A DNA stretch of 64,000 nucleotides, from positions 113,942 through 177,941 of the forward strand of contig RQTK01000542.1 of the NCBI GenBank assembly GCA_003991915.1, in the 5' to 3' direction. Shown here piece after piece: positions 12,501-22,701 of this stretch. Position numbers and translations under genes: made by a program. Each line of letters opens with the position of its first letter. Positions within the stretch are counted from its first letter, which is position 1. The notes under the pieces are model-generated. The model worked only from the letters and a program-made list of their open reading frames with translations, made no database searches and was not told the origin of the DNA. Source of the stretch: Elysia chlorotica (taxonomy: Eukaryota; Mollusca; Gastropoda; Plakobranchidae).

Positions 12501-14829
12501 CAGGGGGTGGCTCTGTCAAGGGAGAAATTGGAGAGAAATGCTTACTTTTTAATGACAATCAGAGAGAAATGGTTCCTTTCTTATGACAATCAAGTGGTCT
12601 AATGACTATCAGAGAAAAATGCTTGATTTTTTTAATATGGCAATGGTTACTCTCATTGGAGAAAACTTTCAAAATTCAAGAGAAAGTTTACCTTTGTGAT
12701 AAATTATAGAGAATTGATTATTTTCTAATGAACATCTTAGAGAAACAGTACCTTAATCTAATCATAATTAGCACAGAATGGTTAATATTACATTGAAAAA
12801 ATCAGATGTTTTTGTTGTCGGTGAGTTTGTTTAACGTCCAACATCAGCACTATATAGGCTATATTGTGGATGGGCCCCAAGACTGACGTCTGACAATTTC
12901 AGGTGCTGCTGCACACGAGAGAGGGCAGAGATACCATGACTCCTATCTCAGCCGGTCACATTAAACTGACACCGACCCAACCAGTAGGAAGCGCAATCGC
13001 CAAGACTCGAACCCAGACCTTATGCGTCAGAAGCCGATGATCTACCCCAGGACCATCGCGCACCCCTGATGAATCAGAAAGCGATAGTCAATCTGTAATA
13101 TAAATATATTTAAAGAATGAGTAGGTTTGACACAATCATATTTAAGGAGGGTCATGTTGGGAAAATTGTTTTAAAATTATCTTGTTTCGCTGATATTTTC
13201 TCACAGACTCACTGAATCTGGATAGGCTTCCTGTCACAAGTTTTTTTTTATATATATAAATATTATATACAGTTGCAAAACTAAATTTGCTGTCTGTTTC
13301 AGGGTTTAACCTAAAAACGTATTTTCCAAATCTCAATGTTTTTTAATTGATTCATGTCTTACTATAATAGAGTTTCCAAGACAAATTCAAAGAGAATTTA
13401 TAATACAAAATACATGATATATAGATACCGATAAGCCCAGGTAGTTGTTAGCACAGAAGTTGAGAATGTTTTTGGAGCTGCCCTTCACATGTATAGTGGG
13501 TCCCTGGGGGGAAGTGATAACCCTCTCAGACTTGTAAGTTCCTGCCTCTTTGATGCCCTTCAACTCTTCCTCCAAAATATTCCGAGTGGCTGCAAGGGCT
13601 GAAGTAAATCTCAGAGGTTGCTTGGAAAACTTGGAAAGGTAATTTTTGCCAGAGGCTGTAGAGAAACAAATTTTTATTTGAGGAGTTGTATGCATTAGTA
13701 TTAGGCCTAAGAATAGGATCAATAATAATATTATCCTAGCTTTATATCAGTTTATAAATGAACTTAGTATGATTAGTTGAACTTTCTGACTATCGTACAA
13801 GGAGAGAAAACAGGTACAGACCATTGCTCCCTCAGCCCCTCCTCTTTTTTTTCAAGATTTAGTAAGTGAGTGGATTAGTTTCTTAACCTCCAACATCAGC
13901 AGCAAGGCTATGGACGGATCCCACGACTAACTGATAATTTTATGTGCTGTTACACAGAGACAGTACCAAGATACCAAGAGTCCTCTCTAAGCTGGTTTCA
14001 TAATATTGATACAACCCAACCAATAGGGAAAAAGTCAATTTTGTCTGATCGTAGGTTCCAACCCACGGACCAGTAGGCCTACTCTACCACTTGCTCTAGT
14101 TCACCCCACTCTTGGAGATTCAGGCTATATATATATAGTCAGTGATCATATCCGTCAAAATGTGACTGGAAGACCAAAAAAATGCAAATGTATTCTATGA
14201 TTTATGTCATTTACTATACTAATTACTATACTAGATCTACTCATCTAGTGCCGGTTTGCAAATTTATGCCAAAAGGAGAATTCGGTTTTTAAAAGCTGTT
14301 GCCTTGACCTTTATTCTGAGTTCTAAACTAATTTTAAAGTGTAGTCTAAAAAAACAGGATGTGTGCTTTCAAGATCTCAATGCTTAGGCCCTAATACATT
14401 CTATGGGCATATGATAATGCTGTATAAACCTTGTTACAAATCTATACAGATAAAGAAATTGTAAGTAGATCTACAGCTTTACCACCTAAACTTGTAGTTG
14501 ACTAAGACCCTAGATCAAGATATCTTAATATAGGGCCTAATATATTTTTGGGTCTACTCTAGATCTATATTCTAGATCTCTAGATTCTAGATTCCAAAAT
14601 TGAAGATGCATATTATTGTGTTTTCCATCTTATCATGATAGAAAAAAATGTACATGCATTTTGTAGGTCTTTGTTGCTGTTGATCCGTGCAGAAAAGAAG
14701 ACAGGTCTAGATCTAGTTATAGGGTTTTCGTGCGTATTTTCATATTTTAATAGGACTTCTAAAGCTTAGATCTAAGTTTAGACATGTACCTAAACGCTGT
14801 GTGATCCGTGAGCAATTCAAAGCTGCCAT
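3256..14829 (-). CDS. GCAT: Glycine C-acetyltransferase (2-amino-3-ketobutyrate CoA ligase), mitochondrial; 11 coding exons
   Basis: PLP-dependent alpha-oxoamine synthase family enzyme that condenses glycine with acetyl-CoA to 2-amino-3-ketobutyrate, and in threonine breakdown runs in reverse to glycine plus acetyl-CoA, in the mitochondrial matrix. I joined eleven exons; every junction is GT-AG and phase-consistent, giving 1293 bp or 430 residues plus TAA (human GCAT is 419). Seen: a basic, acid-free N-terminus [14 protein letters not shown] consistent with a mitochondrial presequence; [11 protein letters not shown] at about 79-89; the cofactor motif DECHATG at 241-247; the Schiff-base lysine in STLGKALGG (K275); the C-terminal [17 protein letters not shown] block. 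The start ATG at 14829 has A at -3 and G at +4. No frameshift or missing key residue. Divergent from the ORP gene. Possible 3' end signals are AATAAA at 2584-2579 (minus), unproven. Confidence 0.96.
3535..3615 (-). repeat. SINE 3'-end fragment
   Basis: Shows the tail-end block of the common SINE (gtccaacgtcagcactatat and neighbours) in reverse orientation, in the intron between GCAT exons 10 and 11. Confidence 0.6.
4176..4412 (-). repeat. tRNA-derived SINE, near full length
   Basis: Tail first on the plus strand (tgtccaacatcagcactata), then the conserved body, ending in a degraded tRNA-like head (gcgtcagtagccgatgttct region). Lies just downstream of GCAT exon 10 in transcript direction. Confidence 0.75.
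4506..4584 (-). CDS. GCAT: GCAT coding exon 10
   Basis: Codes [20 protein letters not shown] then FADKML; matches the family [15 protein letters not shown] block. Acceptor tgttttag, donor gtaagat. Confidence 0.95.
4585..6556 (-). other. GCAT intron 9
   Basis: AT-rich intron. An imperfect direct repeat of about 100 bp occurs near 5408-5490 and 5510-5605 (acagtacatttttttt ... gtgatctct ... ttaaaagtacaattgatttt). The GA microsatellite sits at its upstream end in transcript direction. No coding segment seen. Confidence 0.6.
6422..6520. repeat. (GA)n microsatellite
   Basis: Nearly pure GA dinucleotide run, longest from about 6474 to 6520. Confidence 0.95.
6557..6658 (-). CDS. GCAT: GCAT coding exon 9
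   Basis: Thirty-four codons, [13 protein letters not shown] to MTDVGFTLS, phase 0 to 0. A long (GA)n microsatellite starts about 40 bp downstream of its donor in transcript direction. Confidence 0.94.
7425..7534 (-). CDS. GCAT: GCAT coding exon 8
   Basis: Codes [20 protein letters not shown] then [16 protein letters not shown]. Acceptor gttttag, donor gtgggtc. The RPYLFSN.LPP block is invariant in the family. Confidence 0.95.
7535..9174 (-). other. GCAT intron 7
   Basis: AT-rich; no repeat or coding segment that I recognise. Contains TA-rich short palindromic stretches only. Confidence 0.55.
9175..9257 (-). CDS. GCAT: GCAT coding exon 7 (catalytic lysine)
   Basis: Codes [17 protein letters not shown] then [10 protein letters not shown]. 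Carries the predicted PLP Schiff-base lysine K275. Acceptor tctgcag, donor gtacgtc; one base at each end completes split codons. Confidence 0.95.
9440..9957. mobile_element. Mutator-like foldback MITE with 64-bp inverted repeats and 9-bp target duplication
   Basis: Arms 9440-9503 and 9894-9957 are inverted complements over 64 bp with two mismatches, beginning GGAAGTGGCTATTTACC. Each arm holds its own smaller palindromes (aatagcc/ggctatt). Perfect 9-bp direct repeats AAATTATAA flank the element at 9431-9439 and 9958-9966. Long terminal repeats plus a 9-bp duplication are the hallmark of Mutator-like elements. There is no transposase ORF; the interior is CT-rich. Located in the GCAT intron between exons 6 and 7. 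Confidence 0.85.
10250..10336 (-). CDS. GCAT: GCAT coding exon 6 (PLP aspartate motif)
   Basis: Codes [20 protein letters not shown] then TGFFGKTG. Contains DECHATG, the Asp/His motif that contacts the PLP ring. Acceptor ttcattag, donor gtaagtt. Confidence 0.95.
10670..10766 (-). CDS. GCAT: GCAT coding exon 5
   Basis: Codes [20 protein letters not shown] then [12 protein letters not shown]. The phase (2 bases in, 2 bases out) fits both neighbours exactly. Donor gtaaat. Confidence 0.94.
11282..11392 (-). repeat. Partial SINE body
   Basis: Matches the SINE body (cagcactattta ... ctgacaatttcatgtgctgc ... cgactcctgcctca) without the tRNA head; its edge is just beside the donor of GCAT exon 4. 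Confidence 0.7.
11398..11617 (-). CDS. GCAT: GCAT coding exon 4
   Basis: Acceptor gtctctag, donor gtttgta. Codes [10 protein letters not shown] through [18 protein letters not shown] and [18 protein letters not shown]. It supplies cofactor- and substrate-pocket segments. Human has YPS where this has YIS. Confidence 0.95.
11618..12422 (-). other. GCAT intron 3
   Basis: No repeat family or coding segment recognised in this AT-rich intron. Confidence 0.5.
12423..12512 (-). CDS. GCAT: GCAT coding exon 3
   Basis: Thirty codons, phase 0 to 0, SHPLVVEAG to [23 protein letters not shown] is near-identical to vertebrate GCAT. Confidence 0.95.
12822..13066 (-). repeat. tRNA-derived SINE, full length
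   Basis: Begins with the reversed tail gagtttgtttaacgtccaac and ends with the degraded tRNA head gatctaccccaggaccatcg. Best-preserved minus-strand copy, about 245 bp. Confidence 0.8.
13429..13655 (-). CDS. GCAT: GCAT coding exon 2
   Basis: Acceptor ctctacag, donor TCG/gtatct. It runs from SGKNYLSKF to NNYLGLS and includes [10 protein letters not shown] and [13 protein letters not shown], the conserved N-terminal start of the enzyme fold. Confidence 0.95.
13867..14107 (-). repeat. tRNA-derived SINE, diverged
   Basis: Same order of blocks as the 12822 copy (ctccaacatcagcag, ctgataattttatgtgctg, cgacc/caacccaacc, ctctaccacttg) with more substitutions, in GCAT intron 1. Confidence 0.7.
14790..14829 (-). 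CDS. GCAT: GCAT coding exon 1 (presequence)
   Basis: Codes [13 protein letters not shown] plus the first base of the next Ala codon. The donor is gtacatg. The 40 bp are too short for ordinary ORF detection; the exon is supported because phase 1 matches the next exon and the peptide looks like a mitochondrial targeting sequence. Confidence 0.82.
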
Positions 14830-15520
14830 GATGTACAGTACTGCTGGAATCAGTGGAATGTTGGTTGAATTAAAAACAGATCTAGATCTAGATCTAGAGT
14901 CTATACTCTATCTAAATCTAGAGCTCTAGAGTCTAGATCTCGATCTAAAGGGAAAAATGTGTGTATAGCTTAGAGTCTGTTTGGATCTACATTAGATGCA
15001 GCCAAATGACTGTGTGCACGCTTGATAGCTCTCAAAACTGTCTGTTGATACAGCACAGCACAATGCACATTGCAGCTTTCACACTTGATTTGATTGAACG
15101 GTGAATTATGATTATGAACACAGGGTCAGTCGTTCACTTTTCACGAGTTCAATTGGGGTCAGGATAAGTCAGGAACTCAGAACACAGGTTCTATTCGATG
15201 ATGAAACGCTATTTGTTGCTGTTGATGTTGGTGTTAATTTGTCAGAAATAGGCCAGGCTATAATCTATAAAAAATTTTGTCGTTTTACTAAAAGTTGTTG
15301 AGGAAAATCATTAAAAATTTGCTCTCACTATTGTATTTTCTTAAAATCATTTTCTTTTTTTTATTGTTGGGCTTCTTTTCATTTTGTTATGGGGTTGTTG
15401 TTTTGTTGTTTTTTGTTGTTGTTTTTTTTGTCTGTTTTTCAATAATTTTTTTTCTCTATTATCTTTGCTTCATTTTCCTGTTGATGTTTGTTCTTGTTTG
15501 TTTGTTTTTTCTTACGGAGC
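14830..15520. promoter_or_regulatory. Presumed GCAT 5' UTR and promoter region
   Basis: Placed only by position upstream of the GCAT ATG. No TATA box or initiator could be assigned with confidence. 15350-15510 is T-rich low-complexity sequence. Confidence 0.35.
14870..14945. repeat. TCTAGA/AGATCT hexamer cluster
   Basis: Dense overlapping agatct and tctaga palindromes starting about 45 bp upstream of the GCAT start codon. A similar but longer cluster occurs at 22422. Confidence 0.85.
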
Positions 15521-15524
15521 AAGA

Positions 15525-15790
15525 ATTGTCAAGGGATACCAAGACTCCTGTTTCATTGATCACATTATACTGACAGACATCGACCCAACCAAGTTAACGG
15601 GGTGAAACCTCCAACAAAATTAATTTGTGCAACTGATTGGAAGACCAAGAGGCTCTACCGATTGCGCCAGATCACCGGATCGCCCACCCTTAGGTAAGGG
15701 GTGCAACCCTTGTTTGAACCAAAGGGCTCTACCGATTGCGCCAGATCTCCCTTCCCCCCTGAGGTAAGGGGTGCAACCCTTGTTTGATTT
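15525..15790 (-). repeat. SINE body fragment followed by two tandem tRNA-like heads
   Basis: 15525-15600 matches the SINE body (gataccaagactcctgt, cgacccaacc). 15650-15790 holds two copies of a head unit; on the minus strand both contain GATCTGGCGCAATCGGTAGA and gggttgcaccccttacct. Confidence 0.7.
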
Positions 15791-15857
15791 TAAAGGCACC
15801 ACCGTAGATAGTGATTATATCCCTTAGGTGACTACTCTCCACAGAAATCTAGACTTA

Positions 15858-16239
15858 TGTTCTTTTCTCGAAAAAGACCAAAACGCTCTACACAAAATGC
15901 AATGAAAAACCACTATCCATTCACATATTAGAAAGTCGTTGGCACCTTTTCGGACATATCTTGCGTAGAAATGAGGAGATACCTGCCAACAAAGCCATGC
16001 AACTATATTTCCACCGCACCGAAAAAAGATTCAGGGGAAGACCAACTACAACCCTGCAAGTGACCATCAACAAAGACCTGTCACAAATCCAAGACAACCT
16101 ATCACTGAAATCAACCGACGATTTGGAATACCTTCGATCACTGGCACAGGACCGTAACCAATGGAAGTCACTAACCAAGCAAATTGTGGAGATTGCTGAG
16201 GCGTCCCGATCTGACGACCAGGACGCGAAAAGCGAATAA
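15858..16239 (+). pseudogene. 5'-truncated non-LTR retrotransposon ORF2 C-terminal region
   Basis: The frame is open with ESRWHLFGHILRRNEEIPAN, then FRGRPTTTLQ, DLEYLRSLAQDRNQW, ending SDDQDAKSE and TAA. The W-x-x-x-GH-x-LRR ... GRP ... LAQDR-x-x-W order is typical of the post-reverse-transcriptase end of non-LTR retrotransposons. The RT core is absent, so this is a dead 5'-truncated copy. Clade not assignable from this piece. Confidence 0.75.
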
Positions 16240-17966
16240 GTCAAGTAAGTCATATTCAGTATGATTTAAAAATGTCTTTATTAGCAGGATGCAATGAAGA
16301 TGCCGAGATAAGTTAGGCTGAACAAACTTATGTGGAGAAACAACGAAAAAAAACAGCACCGGTTTTTTTTTTTTTAAATTAATGAGTAAACAACTGCGCC
16401 GCCCACTCATTTTTCATAGGGAAAAATATGATTCGTTTCTGTCTGCAGGTTAAATCTCGTATCGACATAAATTATGGACCGCCAACAGATGCCTATCAGA
16501 GAGGCTAGTGTCAACCACACCTTACATCCTCACACTCTAAATATAGACCCTCCGGCTAGTATTAAATCGGCTAAACAGCACAATAAATCCTTGGGGTGAG
16601 TGACAAACGGAGTTTCCAAAAATATTAGGCCAATTCACCGAAGTGGACAAATAAAAATTTACTTAGACCCAAATTGAACTATATTTTTAAACGTTTCGGC
16701 CCAGTTAGAACAGTTTACATTTTTGTTGTGTGGGCTGTGTGGGCTGAACAAAAAAAATGTCTAATTATCGGTCTGTTATAACAATTATAAATATTTTCAA
16801 GAAATAGATTAGTAGTAGTCTTATTAAATAGAATTGTCAAATCGGTGACTTGGTCTGTAATTGTGGAGACCATGGTGTGAAATCAATCTCTGGTACAATC
16901 ATATTAGCAATAGGGCTAGTGTCAAACAACATAACAATCGGCTCAAATGATGCTGTATTATTTTTGTGAGGCTTGTGGTGAATTTGCATTAACTAATCTC
17001 CAATCATGTATTCTGATGGTGATGTCCAATGTCAAAGAACTGCGGTTGATGTTGTTGATGCAGCTTGGAGAGACCATGGTTAATGTAATGATTGTGGTGA
17101 CACTAGTGACGATAATCAATTTGTTTCAACCGGCGATGTTGACTAATATTAATTATTAACATAGAAATGGACACACACAAAAATTATACCACAAATGGGA
17201 ATTTCACAAAGTTGATTTGCACACAGATATGAATTTTATTGCAGTGCGTTTTTTTGTTTGCTTTTCATCTTTTTTTTTTATTTGCCTTTTTTTTTTAAAC
17301 GGAAAAGGAAATGCATTGACATCCTGAAAAATATAAACATCTCTTTTCAGAAAAGGAAAAATATGCAACATTCTTGCCCTAAATTTAGATAAAACGTAAA
17401 ACATTTATTATTTCTGATAGGAAAATCTCATTGATATGCTGAAAATATAAGATTTAGATCTACCATCTTCTCAACCATCTACAAATTGTGATAACTCAAT
17501 ATTAAAAAAAAAACGACTGGTACTGTGAACACTGCCAAAATTTGCCTCTCCCTCTACCCCTGAAACTCCAGGTAGTTTATAGATTCTGTAGTCTGGATCT
17601 AGATTAGATCTAAAAATATCGATATGTAAAGCTGTAGTATTTTTTTAGGGTTCGACCTCGTTCAACGTCCAATCTGTAGATCTAGTTGTTATTTTTTTCG
17701 AATCTAAACGTTTGTGATCAAAGTCAAAGTGGATCTGTAGTAAATTTATTTCTGAAACTCCTGGATGTAGGTTGACGTCTCTTGTCAGTCATTGAACCTG
17801 TAATTCAAGCCACCTTAGCCGGCAACAATGAAAGAACAAAAACGGTTATCTCCGCTCTACTTTACTCTTCGTTGAGACTAACCCGGCTAATGTTGAAAAT
17901 CCACAAATTATCCCAAAGACAAGCGTGCAGAACACGGCTGCATGTTTGTTTGTCTAAGCCGGACGC
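16240..17966. other. Intergenic sequence between divergent genes
   Basis: No gene recognised. Poly-T and AT-rich tracts; several partial agatct motifs near 17455-17610. Presumably includes the promoter of the 17967 exon. Confidence 0.45.
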
Positions 17967-18350
17967 ATGAAATGTATGAAACTTTGCTGTTGCAAAATTT
18001 GCTGTCGTTTCTGTTGCCGTCCCGAAGACCACGACCAGCCGGTTGTGTTGCTTCCTTACAGCTCACGGTACTTTCGCCGCCGCACCAGCAGATTGTCACG
18101 CCACAAGCGGCAGCGGGTGACTGAGAAACTGGCCGATCTCGAGATCGCCAAGGGAAATGATAACGCCGATTTCGAGATTGTAGGCCAAGAAGAAAGCCTG
18201 GCGGGGACTAGCAAACGAACCTCCGCATTGACACTCAACGAGCCCACCGAACTCTTCATCACGAGCAGCAGGTACCGGCCGCGGTCTCTCAATACCAAAG
18301 ACGTCAGTGAGCGCGGCACAGACATTGATTTGATTCAAAAGAAGAAAGAG
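17967..18350 (+). CDS. Candidate alternative first exon with Cys-cluster N-terminus
   Basis: ATG at 17967 opens 128 codons ending GAG/gtaggct in phase 0. The start MKCMKLCCCKICCRFCCR has nine Cys in 18 residues with Lys/Arg between, as in palmitoylated membrane-anchoring N-termini. A basic stretch follows (SRYFRRRTSRLSRHKRQR), then a polar region ending DIDLIQKKKE. GC content and codon regularity are higher than the flanks, which supports coding. The protein is not recognised. Phase 0 fits the 35493 exon, so it may be a distal first exon of the ORP gene, or of another plus-strand gene. Confidence 0.6.
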
Positions 18351-18976
18351 GTAGGCTCACACATTATGGTTTACCGTGTTTTTGGTTTGGGCTGCACGTT
18401 TTGAGTAAACTAGATAATACAATATTGTTGACTACAGACTTTGTTTCACGGGTCCAAGATTTTTCATTGGGAGTGGGTGCTTTGCAGCGACAGAAAAGTA
18501 GAGAATATCTAATCGCACAGCTACAATCTGAGTATAATTATATTGTACCCATCGCATAACACAACCATTCGAATCCCCTACCTCAACATTACTTAAGCAA
18601 ACATAGATCGATTTTTTCTTATTCTTTTTATCCAATCTAGCACTCAGCTTATTGAAGCTTAACAGCTGTTGTAGTCGAGTCAATAGATCAATTTAGAGGT
18701 AGGAGCCCGACATCACAATGTGAGCAATATTTTGTCGATTGGCTGCGTGTATATGAAAAATTGTAACACGCAAGAACAAAATGGCTGTAAAGCGTCGATA
18801 ACTATGATTCTGTCATAGACTAATTGATTGTATAGGTTTTCTTTTGCTTGCCACCCAAAGCATTGATTACCTCGCCACTCCCTGTCAAAATAACGACATT
18901 TACTAAGAAACCAATAGGTTCATTAGGAAAAAAGTTTATTGATGTAAAATAATTAGGCTTTGAGCGGCTTGCTTGT

Positions 18977-19235
18977 TTTGTTTGCTTTAATGCTTAAGTC
19001 CAACGTCAGCACTGTATAGACTATATTTTGGACGGGTCCAAAACTGACGTCTGACAGTTTTACGCTCTGCCACACATGATACAGATCGGGGAGACCTGGA
19101 CTCCTGTCTCAGCCTGTCACATTAAACTGACACCGACTTAACCAGTAGGGGACGAAATCAGACAAACACATTTTGACTTATCAGTGTGTCTCGAACTGCG
19201 ACCTTCCGATCTGGATACAAGCACTCTGCCATTAA
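18977..19235 (-). repeat. tRNA-derived SINE
   Basis: Reversed tail (taagtccaacgtcagcactg), body (tgacgtctgacagttttac), then cgactta-accagtagggg and a degraded head. Confidence 0.75.
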
Positions 19236-19594
19236 TTTTGAGTCAGTTGTTCGCAGTGCTGTTGATACGGATAGCTAGCTTGCTCACTCACTCTCTCTGT
19301 TCATTGAAATTTAGGCTGTTGACTAATTTTCAGACTTAGTTTTTACTAAGGAAAGAAGCAGCCGTCTTAATTATCAAGACCCCACATACACACAATCATG
19401 TTTGCGAAACCTCTAACAATTTCATACTCTCTGGTATACTGATTTTAACTGTATATTCAAGTGCAAGGCAATTAACACTTCGTAAACTGGAAGAGGTTAT
19501 GAAAATGTAATTGTTCGTAGGCAGCCCTCAGCCTTGACCAGCCATAATAAAAGTAATTGGAAGAAAGTAGTGCGTGTGTATATATGTGTGTGTG

Positions 19595-19730
19595 TCTTTG
19601 TCTGGTAGCCTCGGGGTAGTAGTAAATCGGCTTCCAACGCAGGAGGTTCGTGTTTCGAGCCCCGCTCTGGCGATTCCGTCCCCTACTTACTGATTGGGCC
19701 GGTGCCACCATACCAGTACCGACTTTGATA
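19595..19730 (+). repeat. tRNA-head SINE fragment
   Basis: tRNA-like head with A-box-like tagcctcggggtagtagt and B-box-like tgtttcgagccccgct, followed by the cccctacttactgattgggc start of the body. Confidence 0.6.
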
Positions 19731-20112
19731 GAGCCATCTATAGGTGTTGGTAGTAAAAGATCAGTTCTATGGATGTTAGGATTTTAGAACATAACTTAAG
19801 GTTGATGCGGTCCCCTTGCACTTATTTTTTTCCATTATATTCATTGTTAGTTTGCGCGAGAACGTAAAATTTGCGGAACAACCGAAACTTGCGGACTTGA
19901 AAATCATTATACTATAGGCCTACATGTTCCACAGATTTGTTTGTTACTGTCTACCTGTCTGTCCGTTATGCCTCCGTTTCCATTATGTGTCTCTTACCCC
20001 TCACTCCCTCCCTCTCCGTCCTCTCTCTCCCTCTCTTTCTCTCCCCCCCTCTCTCTCTCCCTTTCTCTCTCACTCGGTCTACATCTGTCTCGCTCTATTT
20101 GTATGTGCATCT

Positions 20113-20252
<140 letters not shown>

Positions 20253-21229
20253 ACTTTTCCCGTCATATTCAGTTTTTGTGTGTTTTGTTGTTGTTGTTTT
20301 TTTTTGTTTTAAAAAAAATAGGATATTGATTTTATATTTTGAAGCTAATGGAAGCGTGGGTAGGATTGTCACCTATGCTGAAGCACTATACCTGAAAGGT
20401 AAAATAAAGGAAGTCTTTACAGCGACCGTAAAATGAAAATGGCATAATCAATTTTTTGGTTTGTGTTAGATCAAAATGACTGTGTTATACAAAAACAAAA
20501 ACAAAAAACAAGCACACAAAAACAAAAGAAATAGAAAAATAGATAACTAATGGGAGTGGAATTGACCACAATGATAAACATGGCAACTCCTAACTCCTTC
20601 AGGTCAGTTTTGTATGTTACGTGGTGACAGTGGGTGAACCAGTGATGACTAGGCTACACTGAACACACTGCAATTATAAACGTATGCAAGTCTCTCAAGA
20701 CGAACGCACGCCAGCATCAGGTCTCTTACCACGAACAATATTGATTCAATAAAAATATGCAGCTTTTTTTCTTGTATATCTACATTGTATATCTCGGCTA
20801 GTAGTACTCAATCTGTACACAACTGTCACAGCAGCATAGCTTGTTAAGGCTAGTGACTAGATAATTTATTATGTTGGCACTGTGTAGATCTTTTGATAAA
20901 GCATAAAGCACACACTTTAGTTAGCCACGCCCCCCTTTTGTGATGTGCTGCACCCACAGATGTCTATTAATAGACTACACCAGTCTGTGGCAGTGTTGGC
21001 GTTAGGCTACAGCTTGTCATTGATTGGACTGGAGAGTAGAAAGCGTGAGAAGAGTGTCCACCCACTTTTCTATTATAGTTTTGGACAAATTACAATTATC
21101 TAGAATTCTAGATTAGAGTTCGGTCTTCCGAATCGCGTCCATTTCCTCAAATGCTTTGGGTGATCATCTTTAGGATTTATCAGTTGTGGTGACAGGAACC
21201 AGCACTTCTATGGTAAGCAACGTTTGTTC

Positions 21230-21307
21230 AGTACCGGTATTAATTAATTCTGTTGCGTTCACGCCATAAGTACCGGTATTAATTAATTCTGTTGCGTTCA
21301 CGCCATA
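21230..21307. repeat. Perfect 39-bp tandem duplication
   Basis: Two identical adjacent 39-bp units beginning agtaccggtattaattaatt at 21230 and 21269. Confidence 0.9.
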
Positions 21308-21549
21308 ACAAGCATGATAAATAGCATCACATGTCTGTACTCTCTTAAAGCTGTTACAGGGCGGCCTTAAGGTTGTGACTATTGTTATGATGATAAGGCT
21401 TTCATCTAGCAGGATTTGATGAAATGCTGAATTAAATTTAAAACCAGTTTTATTTTGTTTTCGATAAAGAGAAAAGATTGGTTGATTGTCATTGAGAAAC
21501 GGTACTGAAAATAATTATGTGGAGGTTTAAAACATCTTACAAAAGGAAC

Positions 21550-21652
21550 AGCACCACCGCTACCACCACCCAGCCACTATCACCACCACCACCACCACCA
21601 CCAGCACCACCACCACCACCACCAACAACAACAACATCATCATCATCGATAG
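21550..21652. repeat. Trinucleotide (ACC/AAC/ATC)n tract
   Basis: Pro-Thr-coding low-complexity run; no sign it is part of a gene. Confidence 0.85.
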
Positions 21653-22229
21653 CAACTTGGCGAACGCTAAGTACACCAATAGAGTGGATTTGTGTGTGTG
21701 TGTGTGTGTGGGGGGGGGTATTTTATAGCTTACCAAAGAAGTAAAGCAAATAAAAGTTAAGAAAACGTATGTAACTAGTGAATGTATGCTACAATGTTTA
21801 TCGAATAGCTTGCTATTCTAGCTTTGTTAATATTCTTATCATAATTATGGTTTATTAAGTCCACACAGTGTTGAGTAATCAACCGCAAAGCACTAAGGTC
21901 GTGATGTAAATTGATTATTAGAAGTATTGTAGGATCTGGACAAAGCATGCATTGTTTCCTCTTTCCTTGCGCAATTCATTTTTTTAAATTTCTGATACGC
22001 CTGCCGCAAAATTTTTAACTTGGCGTACATTTTTAATGAGGATAACTTGCACTGAATAATACTTATAATGTATAATGGTTTATTACTTACTACATTATGA
22101 TTGGCATTATGGGAGTTGTTTTAAACGAAATTTTTAATGTTTTTTTACGACGAATTTTGGCAAGGAAGTGACTTAGATTTCATTGAGTTATCTTTCTTTC
22201 ACTTGCAAAGTTGCAACCAAACTTTTATC

Positions 22230-22334
22230 ATGGCGTCGATTGACGACGAGGATTTGGCATTTCCAATGCCAGACTTGTCAGGCTTGTCTGAGGCTGAAAG
22301 GCTTCAAGTGATGGCTGTAATGAAGAGGGCACAG
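22230..22334 (+). CDS. Candidate alternative first exon encoding a RIM-like Rab-binding helix
   Basis: ATG at 22230 (A at -3, G at +4) opens 35 codons, MASIDDEDLAFPMPDLSGLS then EAERLQVMAVMKRAQ, ending CAG/gtaggg in phase 0. PDLSGLSEAERLQVMAVM resembles the first helix of RIM-type Rab-binding domains (pattern PDLSxLTEEERxxIMAVM). The 50-bp exon at 35493 is phase-compatible and continues EFDAREEAKVQK, which keeps the acidic-helix register of RIM. No FYVE-type zinc finger was found in the window. Could be the start of a RIM-like gene or an alternative N-terminus of the ORP. Confidence 0.6.
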
Positions 22335-22421
22335 GTAGGGATGATCATTTATAAAAGTTACTAAATGAACGAATCAATTGCGTATGGTCTGATGGGTACG
22401 GTTTTCTTAGGTCTGGATTTT

Positions 22422-22690
22422 GGATGTAGATCTAGATCTAGATCTAGATCTAGATCTAGATTTCTAGATCTAGATTACAATCTAGATCTAGATATCAAGA
22501 TTCTAGTCTAGATTAGATTTTATCTAGATTCTAAGTCTAGATCTATCTAGAATCTAGATTTCATATCTAGAATCTAGAATTTATATCTAGACTCTGGATC
22601 TACAATTTATATTCTAGATCTACAGAGTTTCAGCTAGATTTAAATACTACTAAATCGAGAGTCTAGATAGGCCTGTATCTAGATTCTATA
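22422..22690. repeat. AGATCT/TCTAGA hexamer repeat
   Basis: Seven near-perfect agatct units at 22428-22470, then a decaying field of tctaga-rich sequence. Starts about 90 bp after the donor of the 22230 exon. Confidence 0.9.
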
Positions 22691-22701
22691 TTCTATATTT
22701 T

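Noticed and set aside
13387-13722. Starting GCAT at an in-frame Met upstream of exon 2
   Set aside because: The acceptor ctctacag at 13656 and a separate in-phase first exon with a mitochondrial-type presequence at 14790-14829 explain the 5' end better.
15620-15802. Minus-strand ORF with CTPYLRGEGRSG and HPLPKGGRSG repeats
   Set aside because: Chance frame through two duplicated SINE heads.
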